Below are positions 44,322-53,538 of a stretch of 64,000 nt of DNA, one piece after another; positions within the stretch are counted from its first letter, which is position 1; every line of letters begins with the position of its first letter. The stretch is from positions 186,001 through 250,000 of the forward strand of contig NZ_KB898711.1 in assembly GCF_000377745.1 (NCBI RefSeq). Direction: 5' to 3'. A program made the translations under genes and the position numbers. The notes under the pieces are model-generated. The model was not told where the DNA came from. It saw only the letters and a list, made by a program, of their open reading frames with translations, and ran no database searches. This stretch comes from Gilvimarinus chinensis DSM 19667. GTDB lineage: Bacteria; Pseudomonadota; Gammaproteobacteria; Pseudomonadales; Cellvibrionaceae.

Positions 44322-46664
44322 GTGCGCCGTTTTACTCAACTCTGGGCCACTGCCGTGGTCAGGGGCCGCTGGCTTGTGATGGCTCTGGCCCTCGCCGCGC
44401 TGGGCGCGTCCATCATCCCCATGGGCAATTTGTATTACGACAATGCCAACGAACGCTTTTTTGTCAAAGGCGACCCCAACCTCAAAGCGTTCAACCAGCT
44501 ACTGGAGCGCTTTGGTGACATTGAATACCTCTCTGTAGGGGTTGTTGCGCCTGTAGGGCAAGACGTTTTTTCCGAATCCAGCCTGGCCGTCATCGACGAG
44601 TTAACGCGCTTTTTTGAGGAGCAGCCTCAAGTGACTCAGGTGCGCTCGTTAAGCAAGTACGAGTACACCCACTCCGAAGGCGCCATGATGGCCACCGACG
44701 ATCTGCTTGAGGATATTAGCGACCCAGCCAGCCGGGCCGCTGCCCGAGAGATCATTCGCGAGCAACCGATGGCACTCGGCAGTCTGGTCACCGAGGATTT
44801 ACAGCACACGCGGGTGGTCGCGCGCCTGCGCTATCAGGTAGGTAGCAACGAAAACAAAATGGCACTGATGGCGCAGCTGCGCCAACACCTTGAACAGGCG
44901 CAATACGCCGAGCGCGGCTTTGACTTGCGTCTTAGTGGCCAGCCGGTGTTTGACGAGCAGTTTGAGGTACTCACTAAACGCGACCAGAGCTGGATCAATC
45001 CCACCATGGCCGTGGTGATGATTGTGATTTTGTTTTTCAGCTTTCGCTCACTGACCGCCATGCTGCTGCCCTGGCTCGTTATTGGCACCAGTATCCTGTA
45101 CGTCACGGGCATTCAGGGCGTCATGGTTTGGCCCCATTCCGTGGTGGAGTCGGCGCTGGTGCCGGCCTTGATTATTATCGGCATCGGCATTTCTATACAC
45201 GTACTGGTGGAGTTTTACCACGCCCGGGCCGAGGGGCTTGAGCCGCAGGCGGCGGCGGAAAAAACCGTCACCCACTTATGGGTTCCGGCTTTTTACACCG
45301 CGCTGACCACCGCCGCCGGTTTTCTCGCGCTAGGAGTCACCGAGCTGCTGCCGGTCAAGCAGTTTGCCTGGCTGGGTGCCATTGGCGCAATGACACTTTT
45401 TACCGTGGCCCTGACGCTCCTGCCAGCGGTGCTGAGTTTTATTAAGCCTTTTTCAGCGCGCACACAGCAAGCGGTCAGCAGCGGCTTGATTGGGCGGCTG
45501 ACCCAGCGGCTGCCAGAGCTTACGCGTCGTTACCAAAAGCCTCTGCTGCTCGGCGGCGCGGCGCTGCTGGCCATCAGTCTGGTGCTGGTGCCGCGGCTTG
45601 AAATCGACTCTAATTTCATTACCTATTTCAAAGCCGATAACCCGACGCGGCAGGATCTGGAGTATTTCGATCGTCAGTACAACGGCCTGCAGAATATTGA
45701 TGTCATGATCGACAGCGGCAACGAAGGCGGCATTCACGACCCGGCCTTTTTACGCGAGGTGGATCAATTACAGCAGTGGCTCGAAGCGCTGCCGCAAACC
45801 GGCGCCGTTAACTCACTGGTGGACTTTCACAAAGAGATTAATCAGGCCCTGCACTACGATGAGCGCCAGTGGTACCAACTGCCCGAAGACCGGCAGATGG
45901 CCGCGCAGTTTCTTTTACTCTACGACAACACCGGCCCCGAGGAAGACCTCACCGACGTCAAGGATTTTTACGAGCGCTATGTGCGCCTGGCCGTGCCGGT
46001 CACCAATATGGCGGCGAGCGACACGCGCCAGCTGCTCGATACCATTGAACAACATCTGCGCCAGCAGCACCCTCAGTTGGCAGTGCAGCTGACCGGCTCA
46101 CTGGCGATGTACAACGCTCAGGATATTTACATTAACAACGGCATGTCCCGTTCTTTTGCCATTGCTCTCGGCATTATTGGCCTGAGCTTTATCCTGCTGT
46201 TTCGCTCGGTCAAATACGGGCTGATTGCGCTGATACCGAGCGTCGTGCCCATACTCATCACCGGTGCCCTGCTGGTGGTGTTGGGCATTCCGCTCAACCT
46301 CGGCACCATGATCGTTGGCGCCATGACCATGGGCATTGCCGTGGATGACGCCATTCACGTAATGAACCGCTACCTCAGCGCCAAGCGCGCCGGGTACACC
46401 ACCGACCAGGCCGTCGTTCGCGCCATGAACGAGTCGGGCCGCGCGGTGATATTCACCTCCATTGTTCTGGTTAGCGGTTTTAGCGTCATGCTGCTGGGCT
46501 CGTTTATTCCCTACATTTACACCGGCCTGTTCGCCGCCACCATTATGGCGCTGGCCCTGCTGGGCGACCTGCTCTTTTTACCCGCGCTGCTGTTCTGGAT
46601 TGACGGTAAAGGCACAGCCCCCCTTGCCGTTCACAAACCACTCACCGAGGAGTTGTCATCATGA
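44322..46664 (+). CDS. RND-superfamily (MMPL-type) transporter
   Basis: This 780-residue inner-membrane protein has a first membrane segment at about 18-34, a periplasmic loop (35-225), a hydrophobic block (about 225-390), a second loop (430-600) and a second block (605-760), the two-fold RND layout. The second block contains GIAVDDAIHVMNRY, with Asp residues expected to relay protons. The start is GTG after AAAGGAGGTACACGAC. It overlaps the LolA-like gene (ATGA), so the two are coupled. No periplasmic adaptor of the MFP type is present. I infer export of a lipid or hydrophobic compound; the substrate is unknown. Confidence 0.9.
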   Translation: MRRFTQLWATAVVRGRWLVMALALAALGASIIPMGNLYYDNANERFFVKGDPNLKAFNQLLERFGDIEYLSVGVVAPVGQDVFSESSLAVIDELTRFFEEQPQVTQVRSLSKYEYTHSEGAMMATDDLLEDISDPASRAAAREIIREQPMALGSLVTEDLQHTRVVARLRYQVGSNENKMALMAQLRQHLEQAQYAERGFDLRLSGQPVFDEQFEVLTKRDQSWINPTMAVVMIVILFFSFRSLTAMLLPWLVIGTSILYVTGIQGVMVWPHSVVESALVPALIIIGIGISIHVLVEFYHARAEGLEPQAAAEKTVTHLWVPAFYTALTTAAGFLALGVTELLPVKQFAWLGAIGAMTLFTVALTLLPAVLSFIKPFSARTQQAVSSGLIGRLTQRLPELTRRYQKPLLLGGAALLAISLVLVPRLEIDSNFITYFKADNPTRQDLEYFDRQYNGLQNIDVMIDSGNEGGIHDPAFLREVDQLQQWLEALPQTGAVNSLVDFHKEINQALHYDERQWYQLPEDRQMAAQFLLLYDNTGPEEDLTDVKDFYERYVRLAVPVTNMAASDTRQLLDTIEQHLRQQHPQLAVQLTGSLAMYNAQDIYINNGMSRSFAIALGIIGLSFILLFRSVKYGLIALIPSVVPILITGALLVVLGIPLNLGTMIVGAMTMGIAVDDAIHVMNRYLSAKRAGYTTDQAVVRAMNESGRAVIFTSIVLVSGFSVMLLGSFIPYIYTGLFAATIMALALLGDLLFLPALLFWIDGKGTAPLAVHKPLTEELSS

Positions 46665-47467
46665 AATCGCTGATCATTACTGCATTGATTTTCGCGGCGT
46701 TTAGCGCGCCGATGAACGCTGAAACTTTAACGGCGCGGGACATCGTCGAGAAAATGGACACCCGCTACACAGGCGATTCTTCGCGCTCAGACGCACAACT
46801 GATACTGATTGACCGCAAAGGCCGCGAGCGAGTGCGCGATATTCGTCTCTACACCCTGGAAAACGACGAAGTGGAAAAATCCATTTCCTTTTTTCTGTCG
46901 CCCACAGATGTGGCCGGCACCACCTACATGAACTACGACTACGAAGACGGTCGCGACGATGACTCCTGGCTCTATCTGCCCGCGCTCAAACAAGTGCGCC
47001 GCGTAGCCGCTGGTGATCGGTCAGGCTCGTTTATGGGCAGCGACTTTACCTACTCGGACATTAACGGCGTCAACACCGACTGGTACCACTACGAACTGCT
47101 CGATGACAATGCCAACGTGGACGGCGCCGACACCTGGCTGATTGAGTCCACCCCCAAAACCGAATTCGCCGACAAAGTCTCCAGCGAAACCGGCTATAAA
47201 AAATCCCACCTGTGGATACGCAAAGACAACTTTGTTCAGGTACAGGGAAAAATCTGGCTCGAGCGCGGCGGGCGCATGAAATACTTCAGCGCGACACAGC
47301 TGGAGCTGATCGACGACATCTGGACGCCCATGCGTTTGCAAATGGTGAGCGTGCGCGGAGGAGAAAAAGAACACGCCAGTGTCTTTCAATTCAGCAATAC
47401 GGTGTACAACGAACACACCAACGAAGCCCTGTTTACCACCCAGAGCATGCAGCGTGGTATTCAATGA
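46661..47467 (+). CDS. LolA-like outer-membrane lipoprotein-sorting domain protein
   Basis: This 268-residue protein has a signal peptide (MKSLIITALIFAAFSAPMNA) and a LolA/LolB-like half-barrel (ILIDRKGRERVRDIRLY, FFLSPTDVAGTTYMNYDYE, DSWLYLPALKQVRRV, MGSDFTYSDI). This subfamily is found with MMPL/RND transporters and should carry a hydrophobic cargo across the periplasm rather than true lipoproteins. It overlaps both the transporter (four bases) and the next gene (four bases), indicating translational coupling. Confidence 0.92.
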   Translation: MKSLIITALIFAAFSAPMNAETLTARDIVEKMDTRYTGDSSRSDAQLILIDRKGRERVRDIRLYTLENDEVEKSISFFLSPTDVAGTTYMNYDYEDGRDDDSWLYLPALKQVRRVAAGDRSGSFMGSDFTYSDINGVNTDWYHYELLDDNANVDGADTWLIESTPKTEFADKVSSETGYKKSHLWIRKDNFVQVQGKIWLERGGRMKYFSATQLELIDDIWTPMRLQMVSVRGGEKEHASVFQFSNTVYNEHTNEALFTTQSMQRGIQ

Positions 47468-48813
47468 AGCCGCTTGGTATCACTCTTTTTGCTCTGGCGG
47501 CCACCCAGATTGTACCGGTACAGGCAGAGGATTTTTTCTCCAGCGTTACGACCAGCGCACCTCGCGGGCTGAACCTGCAAAGCCCCTGGAGCCACCGGGC
47601 CTGGCTGCAGCAAAAAACCGGCTACGGCTGGCACACACCGGCGGTGGCAGTGAGCCGCGACCAAGCAGCGCTCACACGCACCGAAACCCAGCTGTTCGGT
47701 GAACTCGGCTGGCGCGAGGGGCAATGGCGAGCCCAGCTGTCGGGCTCGCTGGTACACGACTGGCTGCCAGATCTCGAGCGCGCAGGAGTCTGGTCCGCTT
47801 ACGAGTTTAACGCTGAACAAATCCACCAACGCCGCTGGCGGCTCGAGTTAGCGGACAGCTTTGTCTCCTGGGAGGGCGACGACTGGTGGCTTAAGGCCGG
47901 CTATCAAACCCTGCCCTGGGGTGAAGCCGAATCTCTCAAGATCACCGATGTACTGGCCCGACGCGACCAGCGCTGGCCGGGCCAGGAGGATCTGGAAAAG
48001 CTGCGCCTGCCGGTAGCCTCGGTGCGAATCAGCTGGCAAAACCGCCTGGATCTGGTCACCCTGATTGAGCCACTGCCGGACCGACTACCCGCCGCCTACG
48101 ACGAGTTTGACCCTTACCTCGCGCTGCGAACCGGCGAGCCCACGCAAGACCCGGCGCTGATTCGACAGTCGGATTCCAACCCCGGCTTTGCCCTGCGCTA
48201 CCGCCACCACTGGCAGGGTATGGACGCCCAACTGATGCTGGCCGATGTAACCAGTTACGAGCTGGCGCCCACGGGCATCGACGACACCGGCGCCCAACCG
48301 CAGGTTTTTCTCGAGCCCTGGCGTCAACAAGTCGCGGGCTTAGGCCTGCAGGCGGTGCGCGGTAACCTGCTGCTGCGCAGCGAACAGGCCTGGCACCACA
48401 ATACCAAAGTCGCCCAGGCCAACCCTTTGGCCCCCTGGCGCAGCATCGACCAATGGCGAGGCATGCTCGGCGCCGACTACAGCGGCATTAACAACCTGAC
48501 CCTGACCGCCGAGCTAAGCTGGCTGTACATTCACCACTGGGACTCGAACTTAGACGGTAAACGCTGGCAACCGGGCGCATCGGCGCGCGCCAGCTACAAC
48601 CTCTACAACGAGCGCCTGACTCTGCAAGCCTTTGCCATGATGATCACGGGCAACCAGGGCTCACTGATCCGGCTGTCCGCCGACTGGGCGGTCTCTGATG
48701 AGTTCAGCATTGGCATCACTGCCATCGAATACGACGGCCATGATCCGCAAGCGCTGATTTACCCCTATCGGCATAACGACACCTTACTGGTGACCCTGCG
48801 CTGGGGACTGTAG
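47464..48813 (+). CDS. Outer-membrane beta-barrel-like protein of the RND operon
   Basis: This 449-residue protein has a signal peptide (MKPLGITLFALAATQIVPVQA) and alternating aromatic-rich strands, and ends in VTLRWGL, consistent with an outer-membrane barrel. It resembles DUF1302-type proteins in overall pattern, but I cannot confirm the family. The ATG at 47464 is chosen because it overlaps the previous stop (ATGA). An earlier in-frame start would lie inside the LolA-like gene without a signal peptide. It probably completes an inner-membrane, periplasm and outer-membrane export path. Confidence 0.83.
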   Translation: MKPLGITLFALAATQIVPVQAEDFFSSVTTSAPRGLNLQSPWSHRAWLQQKTGYGWHTPAVAVSRDQAALTRTETQLFGELGWREGQWRAQLSGSLVHDWLPDLERAGVWSAYEFNAEQIHQRRWRLELADSFVSWEGDDWWLKAGYQTLPWGEAESLKITDVLARRDQRWPGQEDLEKLRLPVASVRISWQNRLDLVTLIEPLPDRLPAAYDEFDPYLALRTGEPTQDPALIRQSDSNPGFALRYRHHWQGMDAQLMLADVTSYELAPTGIDDTGAQPQVFLEPWRQQVAGLGLQAVRGNLLLRSEQAWHHNTKVAQANPLAPWRSIDQWRGMLGADYSGINNLTLTAELSWLYIHHWDSNLDGKRWQPGASARASYNLYNERLTLQAFAMMITGNQGSLIRLSADWAVSDEFSIGITAIEYDGHDPQALIYPYRHNDTLLVTLRWGL

Positions 48814-48894
48814 CAGATCGCCGGGCCCCTGCCGGTTCAGCAAACCACTGGCAACCCGCATCTGGTAAACTGGCCCTTTTTGCTGGAAGGCGCT

Positions 48895-49611
48895 ATGGCG
48901 AAAGACTCCTCCAAAGCCGGGTCGGGCAATCAACCCGCCCCCACCAAAAACCGCTACCATCACGGCAACCTGCGCGAGTCGCTGCTCGATGCGGCCCTCG
49001 CCTACCTGAAAACCGACACCCTGGATAACCTCAGCCTGCGCTCGCTGGCCAAAACCGTGGGCGTCAGCGCCACAGCGGTTTACAGCCATTTTGCCGACAA
49101 AACCGACCTGCTGATCGACTTGCGCACGCTGGGATTTCGCCTGCTCACCGAGCACCTGACCCGGGCACTTGAGGCGCAACCTGACAGCAGCGGCGAAATA
49201 AAAGTGCGCCTGCTCGGTCACGCCTATATGAGCTTCGCCGCCGAAAATCCCAACCTGTTCGACAATCTGTTTTCCTGGGCACCGGAGCGCGAGCGCATAA
49301 AATCCGAGTGCATTGAAGCGGGTATTGATAGCGTTGATTTGCTGCGCAACGCCATTTTGCAGTTGTTTCGCGACAACAACCTGCCCACAGGTGACTATCA
49401 AAGCTCGGTGGCAACCCTCAGCGCCTGGTCGTTAGTACACGGCCTGACCATGTTGATAAAAACCGGCAGCATTGAAGGCGCGGTTTACTGCGGTCACTGG
49501 CCCGATACCTTCTCGGCCGCACACCCCAAGGCCCAAGAGCGGGCTTTTGATCACTTATTGACCATAGAAATTGAAGGCCTGAAAGCAGCGGTGGCCAAAC
49601 TCACCCCCTGA
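48895..49611 (+). CDS. TetR/AcrR-family transcriptional regulator
   Basis: This 238-residue protein has an N-terminal helix-turn-helix domain (about 22-75: RYHHGNLRESLLDAALAYL, LSLRSLAKTVGVSATAVYSHFADKTDLL) and a ligand-binding C-terminal domain of the WHG-like type. The start ATG at 48895 follows GGAAGG; an in-frame start five codons earlier is rejected. It lies 81 bases after the outer-membrane gene of the RND operon, so it probably controls that operon through the CACYGTTAA sites. That link is inference. Confidence 0.9.
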   Translation: MAKDSSKAGSGNQPAPTKNRYHHGNLRESLLDAALAYLKTDTLDNLSLRSLAKTVGVSATAVYSHFADKTDLLIDLRTLGFRLLTEHLTRALEAQPDSSGEIKVRLLGHAYMSFAAENPNLFDNLFSWAPERERIKSECIEAGIDSVDLLRNAILQLFRDNNLPTGDYQSSVATLSAWSLVHGLTMLIKTGSIEGAVYCGHWPDTFSAAHPKAQERAFDHLLTIEIEGLKAAVAKLTP

Positions 49612-49656
49612 CCGTATCATTACGCCTTTTTGCCAAAGCACAACCGAGGAATGCCC

Positions 49657-50148
49657 ATGATTACCCTGCACACCAACTACGGCGATATTGCCCTAGAGCT
49701 GGATTTTGACAATGCCCCCAACACCGCCGCCAACTTTAAAGAATACGCCGAAAGCGGTTTCTACAATGGCACCATTTTTCACCGCGTTATCGACGGCTTT
49801 ATGATTCAGGGCGGCGGCATGGATGAAAACATGCAACAAAAAGAAACCCGCGCCGCCATCGAGAACGAAGCGGATAACGGCCTGAAAAACGACCAAGGCA
49901 CCGTAGCCATGGCTCGCACCAACGATCCACACAGTGCTACCGCCCAGTTCTTTATCAACGTTAAAGACAACGACTTTTTGAACCACAGCGGCAAAAACGC
50001 CCAGGGCTGGGGTTACTGCGTGTTCGGTAAAGTGACCAACGGTATGGACGTGGTAGAAAAAATCAAAAACGTTCCTACCGGCAGCCGCGGCTTCCACCAA
50101 GACGTACCGGTTGATGCGGTTATTATCGAAAAGGTCACTGTTGCTTAA
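49657..50148 (+). CDS. ppiB: Cyclophilin-type peptidyl-prolyl isomerase B
   Basis: This 163-residue cytoplasmic cyclophilin catalyses cis-trans isomerisation before proline. The active-site signature [15 protein letters not shown] with its Arg, the [13 protein letters not shown] stretch and [10 protein letters not shown] are present. The ATG at 49657 is preferred because CGAGGA lies six bases upstream; another ATG at 49651 is too close to it. lpxH begins five bases after its stop, a common pairing in gammaproteobacteria. Confidence 0.94.
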   Translation: MITLHTNYGDIALELDFDNAPNTAANFKEYAESGFYNGTIFHRVIDGFMIQGGGMDENMQQKETRAAIENEADNGLKNDQGTVAMARTNDPHSATAQFFINVKDNDFLNHSGKNAQGWGYCVFGKVTNGMDVVEKIKNVPTGSRGFHQDVPVDAVIIEKVTVA

Positions 50149-50153
50149 ACCCT

Positions 50154-50876
50154 ATGGCAACACAGTTTATTTCTGACCTACACCTGCACGCCTCACGCCC
50201 CGAGGCGGCGCAGGCGTTCTACCGGTTTCTTGAGCAGCACGCTCAAAACATCGACGCCCTATACATATTGGGCGATTTTTTCGATGCCTGGATCGGTGAC
50301 GATGACGATGACCCGTTTATCAAAGAGGTTGCCGCACAGCTTAGCGCCACCGCTGCCAGTGGCACGCCCATTTGGCTGATGCACGGTAACCGGGATTTTT
50401 TAATCGGCGAAGATTTTGCCCGCCGCGCCGGCCTTACTTTATTGCCCGACCCCACTCTGATTAATTTGTACGGCCGCCCCACCGTGTTGCTGCACGGTGA
50501 CAGCCTTTGCACAAAAGACGCCGAGTATATGGCACTGCGTCAGCAACTGCGCTCGACACAATGGCAGGCACAAATTCTCGCGCAGCCGCTTCCTGTTAGA
50601 AGAGCCCTGGCCGCTGAGCTGCGCAGTAAAAGCAAAACCATGAACAGCTCAAAGGCCGAAGACATTATGGATGTCACCCCGGATGCGGTGACAGAATTAA
50701 TGCAGGAGCAAGACGTCACTTTAATGATTCACGGCCACACACACCGCCCTGCACGCCACGCGCTTGATTTACCCAAAGGCCCTGGCGAAAGGATTGTGCT
50801 GGGGGACTGGCACGATCACGGCTGGAGCTTATACGCCGACGACGAAGCATTAGAGCTGCGGCACTGGAAAATTTAA
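50154..50876 (+). CDS. lpxH: UDP-2,3-diacylglucosamine diphosphatase
   Basis: This 240-residue calcineurin-like phosphoesterase makes lipid X from UDP-2,3-diacylglucosamine in lipid A synthesis. Metal ligands D8, H10, D41, N79, H114, H195 and H197 are at the E. coli positions (FISDLHLH, LGDFFDAWIGDD, HGNRDF, LLHGDSL, IHGHTHRP). It is a peripheral inner-membrane enzyme. It follows ppiB by five bases and is convergent with hemN. Confidence 0.96.
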   Translation: MATQFISDLHLHASRPEAAQAFYRFLEQHAQNIDALYILGDFFDAWIGDDDDDPFIKEVAAQLSATAASGTPIWLMHGNRDFLIGEDFARRAGLTLLPDPTLINLYGRPTVLLHGDSLCTKDAEYMALRQQLRSTQWQAQILAQPLPVRRALAAELRSKSKTMNSSKAEDIMDVTPDAVTELMQEQDVTLMIHGHTHRPARHALDLPKGPGERIVLGDWHDHGWSLYADDEALELRHWKI

Positions 50877-50886
50877 ATCGCGCCGC

Positions 50887-52308
50887 CTAAATAACTTTTG
50901 AATAGCGATGGGCATCAGGCTTATCGCGCTTCAGGTACACATCAAAAACCATCGCCAGGCGACGGATCAGCAGCTTACCCACCTCGGTTGCCACAACATG
51001 GCTATCGCTAAGTGTCACTAAACCCTGGCTTTGCAAAGCCCTTAGTTCGTCCAACTCAGCCGAAAAATATTCGCCAGGTGCAATGGCAAAGCGCTTCGCC
51101 AAGGCCTGCAAATTTAACCGGTAATGACACATTAGCTCATTGATTATCCAGCGGCGTATTTCATCATCGCGGTTTAACGCCACACCGCGCTCTACCGGCA
51201 GCGTCCAATCTGACAACGCCTGCTGATACTCTTTGATGGATTTACTGTTCTGCCAATAAGCCTTCCCCACTGAACTTATTGAAGACACGCCCAAACCCAA
51301 TAAATCATAATCGCGCCCTGTTGCATAACCCTGGAAGTTGCGCTGCAAACGGCCTTCACGCTGCGCCCTGACCAGGTCATCGTCAGCCAGGGCAAAATGA
51401 TCCATCCCAATATGAACGTAGCCCACTGCCTTAAGCCGCTCCATCGCAAAGCTGAATATTTGCAGCTTCGCCTCGGCCGCCGGTAAATCTACCGAGTGAA
51501 TCAAGCGCTGACTTTTTATTTTTGCGGGCATGTGCGCATAGCTGAACAAGCTGAGTCGATTGGGACGCAACTCAATAACGCTGTCTAAGGTTTGCGCAAA
51601 AGTTGCCAGAGTCTGATGGGGCAAACCGTAAATTAAATCCATATTAATGGATTGAAAACCACCGCTTCGCGCACGCGCCACCAAAGCACGAACCTCTGCC
51701 TCACTGTTATAGCGATTAACCGCCGCCTGTACCTGTGGGTTGAAATCCTGCACGCCAATACTTAAGCGGTTAAAACCCAGGCGGCTTAAAACATCGAGGG
51801 TCTCTGGCGATGTTTGCCCCGGATGCACTTCAACGGCACGCTCACTAAGGCCATCCTCTATCACATTAAAGTTCTGCCGCGTGATGTCCATTAAACGCTG
51901 CATTTGCGTGTGGCTTAAATAGGTTGGCGTACCGCCACCCCAGTGCAGCTGACGCACCTCGCGGCCTGCCCCCAGAAGTTCGCGGTAAAGCGCCATTTCA
52001 CGCTCTACATGCTTCAGGTAAACATCCACCCGCTGCCGGTTTTGAGTGACAACCTTATTGCAGCCACAGTAGTAGCAGAGACTTTGGCAAAAAGGCAGAT
52101 GGATATACAACGACAGTGCTTTTTGCTGGCGCTGGTTTTGCACCAACGCATTCAGTAAAGGTGCTATGGAGAAATCATCGCGAAACTGTAACGCCGTAGG
52201 ATAAGACGTATAGCGAGGCCCGGATAAATCATATCGCCCCACTAAATCGCGCCAGTTATGCGTGGCCTGGTTGAGTTCGCAAACCTGCGTGGATGTATCT
52301 GCCATCAT
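50887..52308 (-). CDS. hemN: Oxygen-independent coproporphyrinogen III oxidase
   Basis: This 473-residue radical SAM enzyme decarboxylates coproporphyrinogen III to protoporphyrinogen IX without oxygen. The [4Fe-4S] cysteines are C74, C78 and C81, with C83 following (PFCQSLCYYCGCNK). PRYTSYPTALQF and the GGGTPTYL SAM-binding motif confirm true HemN rather than HemW. Two adjacent ATG codons are possible starts. A perfect inverted repeat overlaps the start and ribosome site. I see no Anr/FNR box (TTGAT-N4-ATCAA) here. Confidence 0.94.
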   Translation of the reverse strand: MMADTSTQVCELNQATHNWRDLVGRYDLSGPRYTSYPTALQFRDDFSIAPLLNALVQNQRQQKALSLYIHLPFCQSLCYYCGCNKVVTQNRQRVDVYLKHVEREMALYRELLGAGREVRQLHWGGGTPTYLSHTQMQRLMDITRQNFNVIEDGLSERAVEVHPGQTSPETLDVLSRLGFNRLSIGVQDFNPQVQAAVNRYNSEAEVRALVARARSGGFQSINMDLIYGLPHQTLATFAQTLDSVIELRPNRLSLFSYAHMPAKIKSQRLIHSVDLPAAEAKLQIFSFAMERLKAVGYVHIGMDHFALADDDLVRAQREGRLQRNFQGYATGRDYDLLGLGVSSISSVGKAYWQNSKSIKEYQQALSDWTLPVERGVALNRDDEIRRWIINELMCHYRLNLQALAKRFAIAPGEYFSAELDELRALQSQGLVTLSDSHVVATEVGKLLIRRLAMVFDVYLKRDKPDAHRYSKVI

Positions 52309-52333
52309 AGTTAACCCTCTTGAAGGTTAACTA
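52308..52333 (-). promoter_or_regulatory. Perfect inverted repeat over the hemN translation start
   Basis: TAGTTAACC (52308-52316) and GGTTAACTA (52325-52333) are perfect 9-bp arms around CTCTTGAA. On the minus strand the arms begin at the TAG stop of the patatin gene and end at the hemN ATG, with the ribosome site GAGGG lying in or next to the loop. It may be an operator or an RNA hairpin that tunes hemN translation. Confidence 0.5.
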
Positions 52334-53524
52334 TACGCCGCCGATAGGTTCTGCCTTTTGATGTGAATCAAGCCTGGACTCAGCAAAGAATTGGTTTATT
52401 GCGCTCGCCTCCCACATGGTGTCCTGATAACCGAGCTCAATCAGCTCGGTGATAAACGGGTTGGCAAACAATAAATAACTGGCCGCCGTGGCACCGCCAC
52501 CTTTGGCAGTAGCACCGGTAGCGCGCAAAAAATAACGCACACTCGCGGGTAAGTAACGCACCTTGCGCCCGGCAATAGCGTCCACGGCTTTGCTGGGGGA
52601 TACCACCAGGCTCTGTACAGGCCGTAAGCCAATGCCTTCGGCCTCTAGCTGCTCGGGTGGGATCAATTTCAGCAGCCGGTTAAGACGCTCCATGTGCTCG
52701 ATGTCGTTTTCCAAAGCATCAATAAACGCGCTGTTTAACAAGTGACCAACTATTTGCGCCATAGAAGGCGAATGGCGCACTGGTACACGTTTACCCCAGT
52801 GTTTGGGGTTTCGGTTGCCACTCACACCAATCACAAACAGCGAGTCGGCCCCCAAGTGAAGCGCCGGGCTTAATGGAGCCAGTTGACGCAAGGCGCCATC
52901 ACCAAAATACTCACGATTGATGCGCACCGTTGGGAAGATGGTGGGAATCGCTGAGGAGGCAAGTAAATGCTCTAAACGAATAGGAGCAGCGACACCTTCG
53001 CGGCGAAAGCGACGCCAGCCGGTGAGTTCGGCATCGCCCTGAAAAAAACTGACCGATCGGCCCGAGGTGTACCCCATGGCCGTAATGCTTACGGCACGCA
53101 ACTTTTTCGCGTGAATGTTTTTTTCTATATTGGAGAATTGGATTTTATCCGCTAACAGCTCCCACAAGGGGCCATTATCAAGCATGGACAAGGGGCGGTG
53201 ACGGCCAATGCCGTCGTTAAACAAGGACAATCCCAGCCGGCTTAGACTCTTGCCGATATCCCACCAGCCATGTCGGTATACCTGACCCACAGACAGCTGC
53301 AACCACAGCGCCGATAAATGATGGACCGCCTGACGGAAATTGCCCGGATGCGCTGCGAGCGCAATGGCATTAATCGCACCTGCCGAGGTACCGCAGATAA
53401 TAGGGAATGGGTTTTCAACACCTTCAGGTAAAATGTCGGCAATGGCCTGTAAGACGCCAACCTGATAAGCGGCGCGGGCGCCACCGCCGGATAACACTAA
53501 CGCTGTTTGGCCCAATGACGCCAC
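52331..53524 (-). CDS. Patatin-like phospholipase
   Basis: This 397-residue protein has a patatin lipase domain with oxyanion loop LSGGGARAAYQ, nucleophile S47 in GTSAG and catalytic D209 in FGDGALRQ, forming a Ser-Asp dyad. It has no signal peptide, so it acts in the cytoplasm or on the inner membrane. The C-terminal part (about 290-397) is an extension seen in some proteobacterial members. It lies 14 bases downstream of fadD and directly before hemN, so it may recycle fatty acids from membrane lipids into acyl-CoA. Confidence 0.92.
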   Translation of the reverse strand: MASLGQTALVLSGGGARAAYQVGVLQAIADILPEGVENPFPIICGTSAGAINAIALAAHPGNFRQAVHHLSALWLQLSVGQVYRHGWWDIGKSLSRLGLSLFNDGIGRHRPLSMLDNGPLWELLADKIQFSNIEKNIHAKKLRAVSITAMGYTSGRSVSFFQGDAELTGWRRFRREGVAAPIRLEHLLASSAIPTIFPTVRINREYFGDGALRQLAPLSPALHLGADSLFVIGVSGNRNPKHWGKRVPVRHSPSMAQIVGHLLNSAFIDALENDIEHMERLNRLLKLIPPEQLEAEGIGLRPVQSLVVSPSKAVDAIAGRKVRYLPASVRYFLRATGATAKGGGATAASYLLFANPFITELIELGYQDTMWEASAINQFFAESRLDSHQKAEPIGGV

Positions 53525-53538
53525 CTTTACTGCAATTA

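Noticed and set aside
47212-47463. Upstream start for the outer-membrane gene of the RND operon
   Set aside because: That stretch lies inside the LolA-like gene and removes the signal peptide from the N-terminus; the ATGA overlap at 47464 is better.
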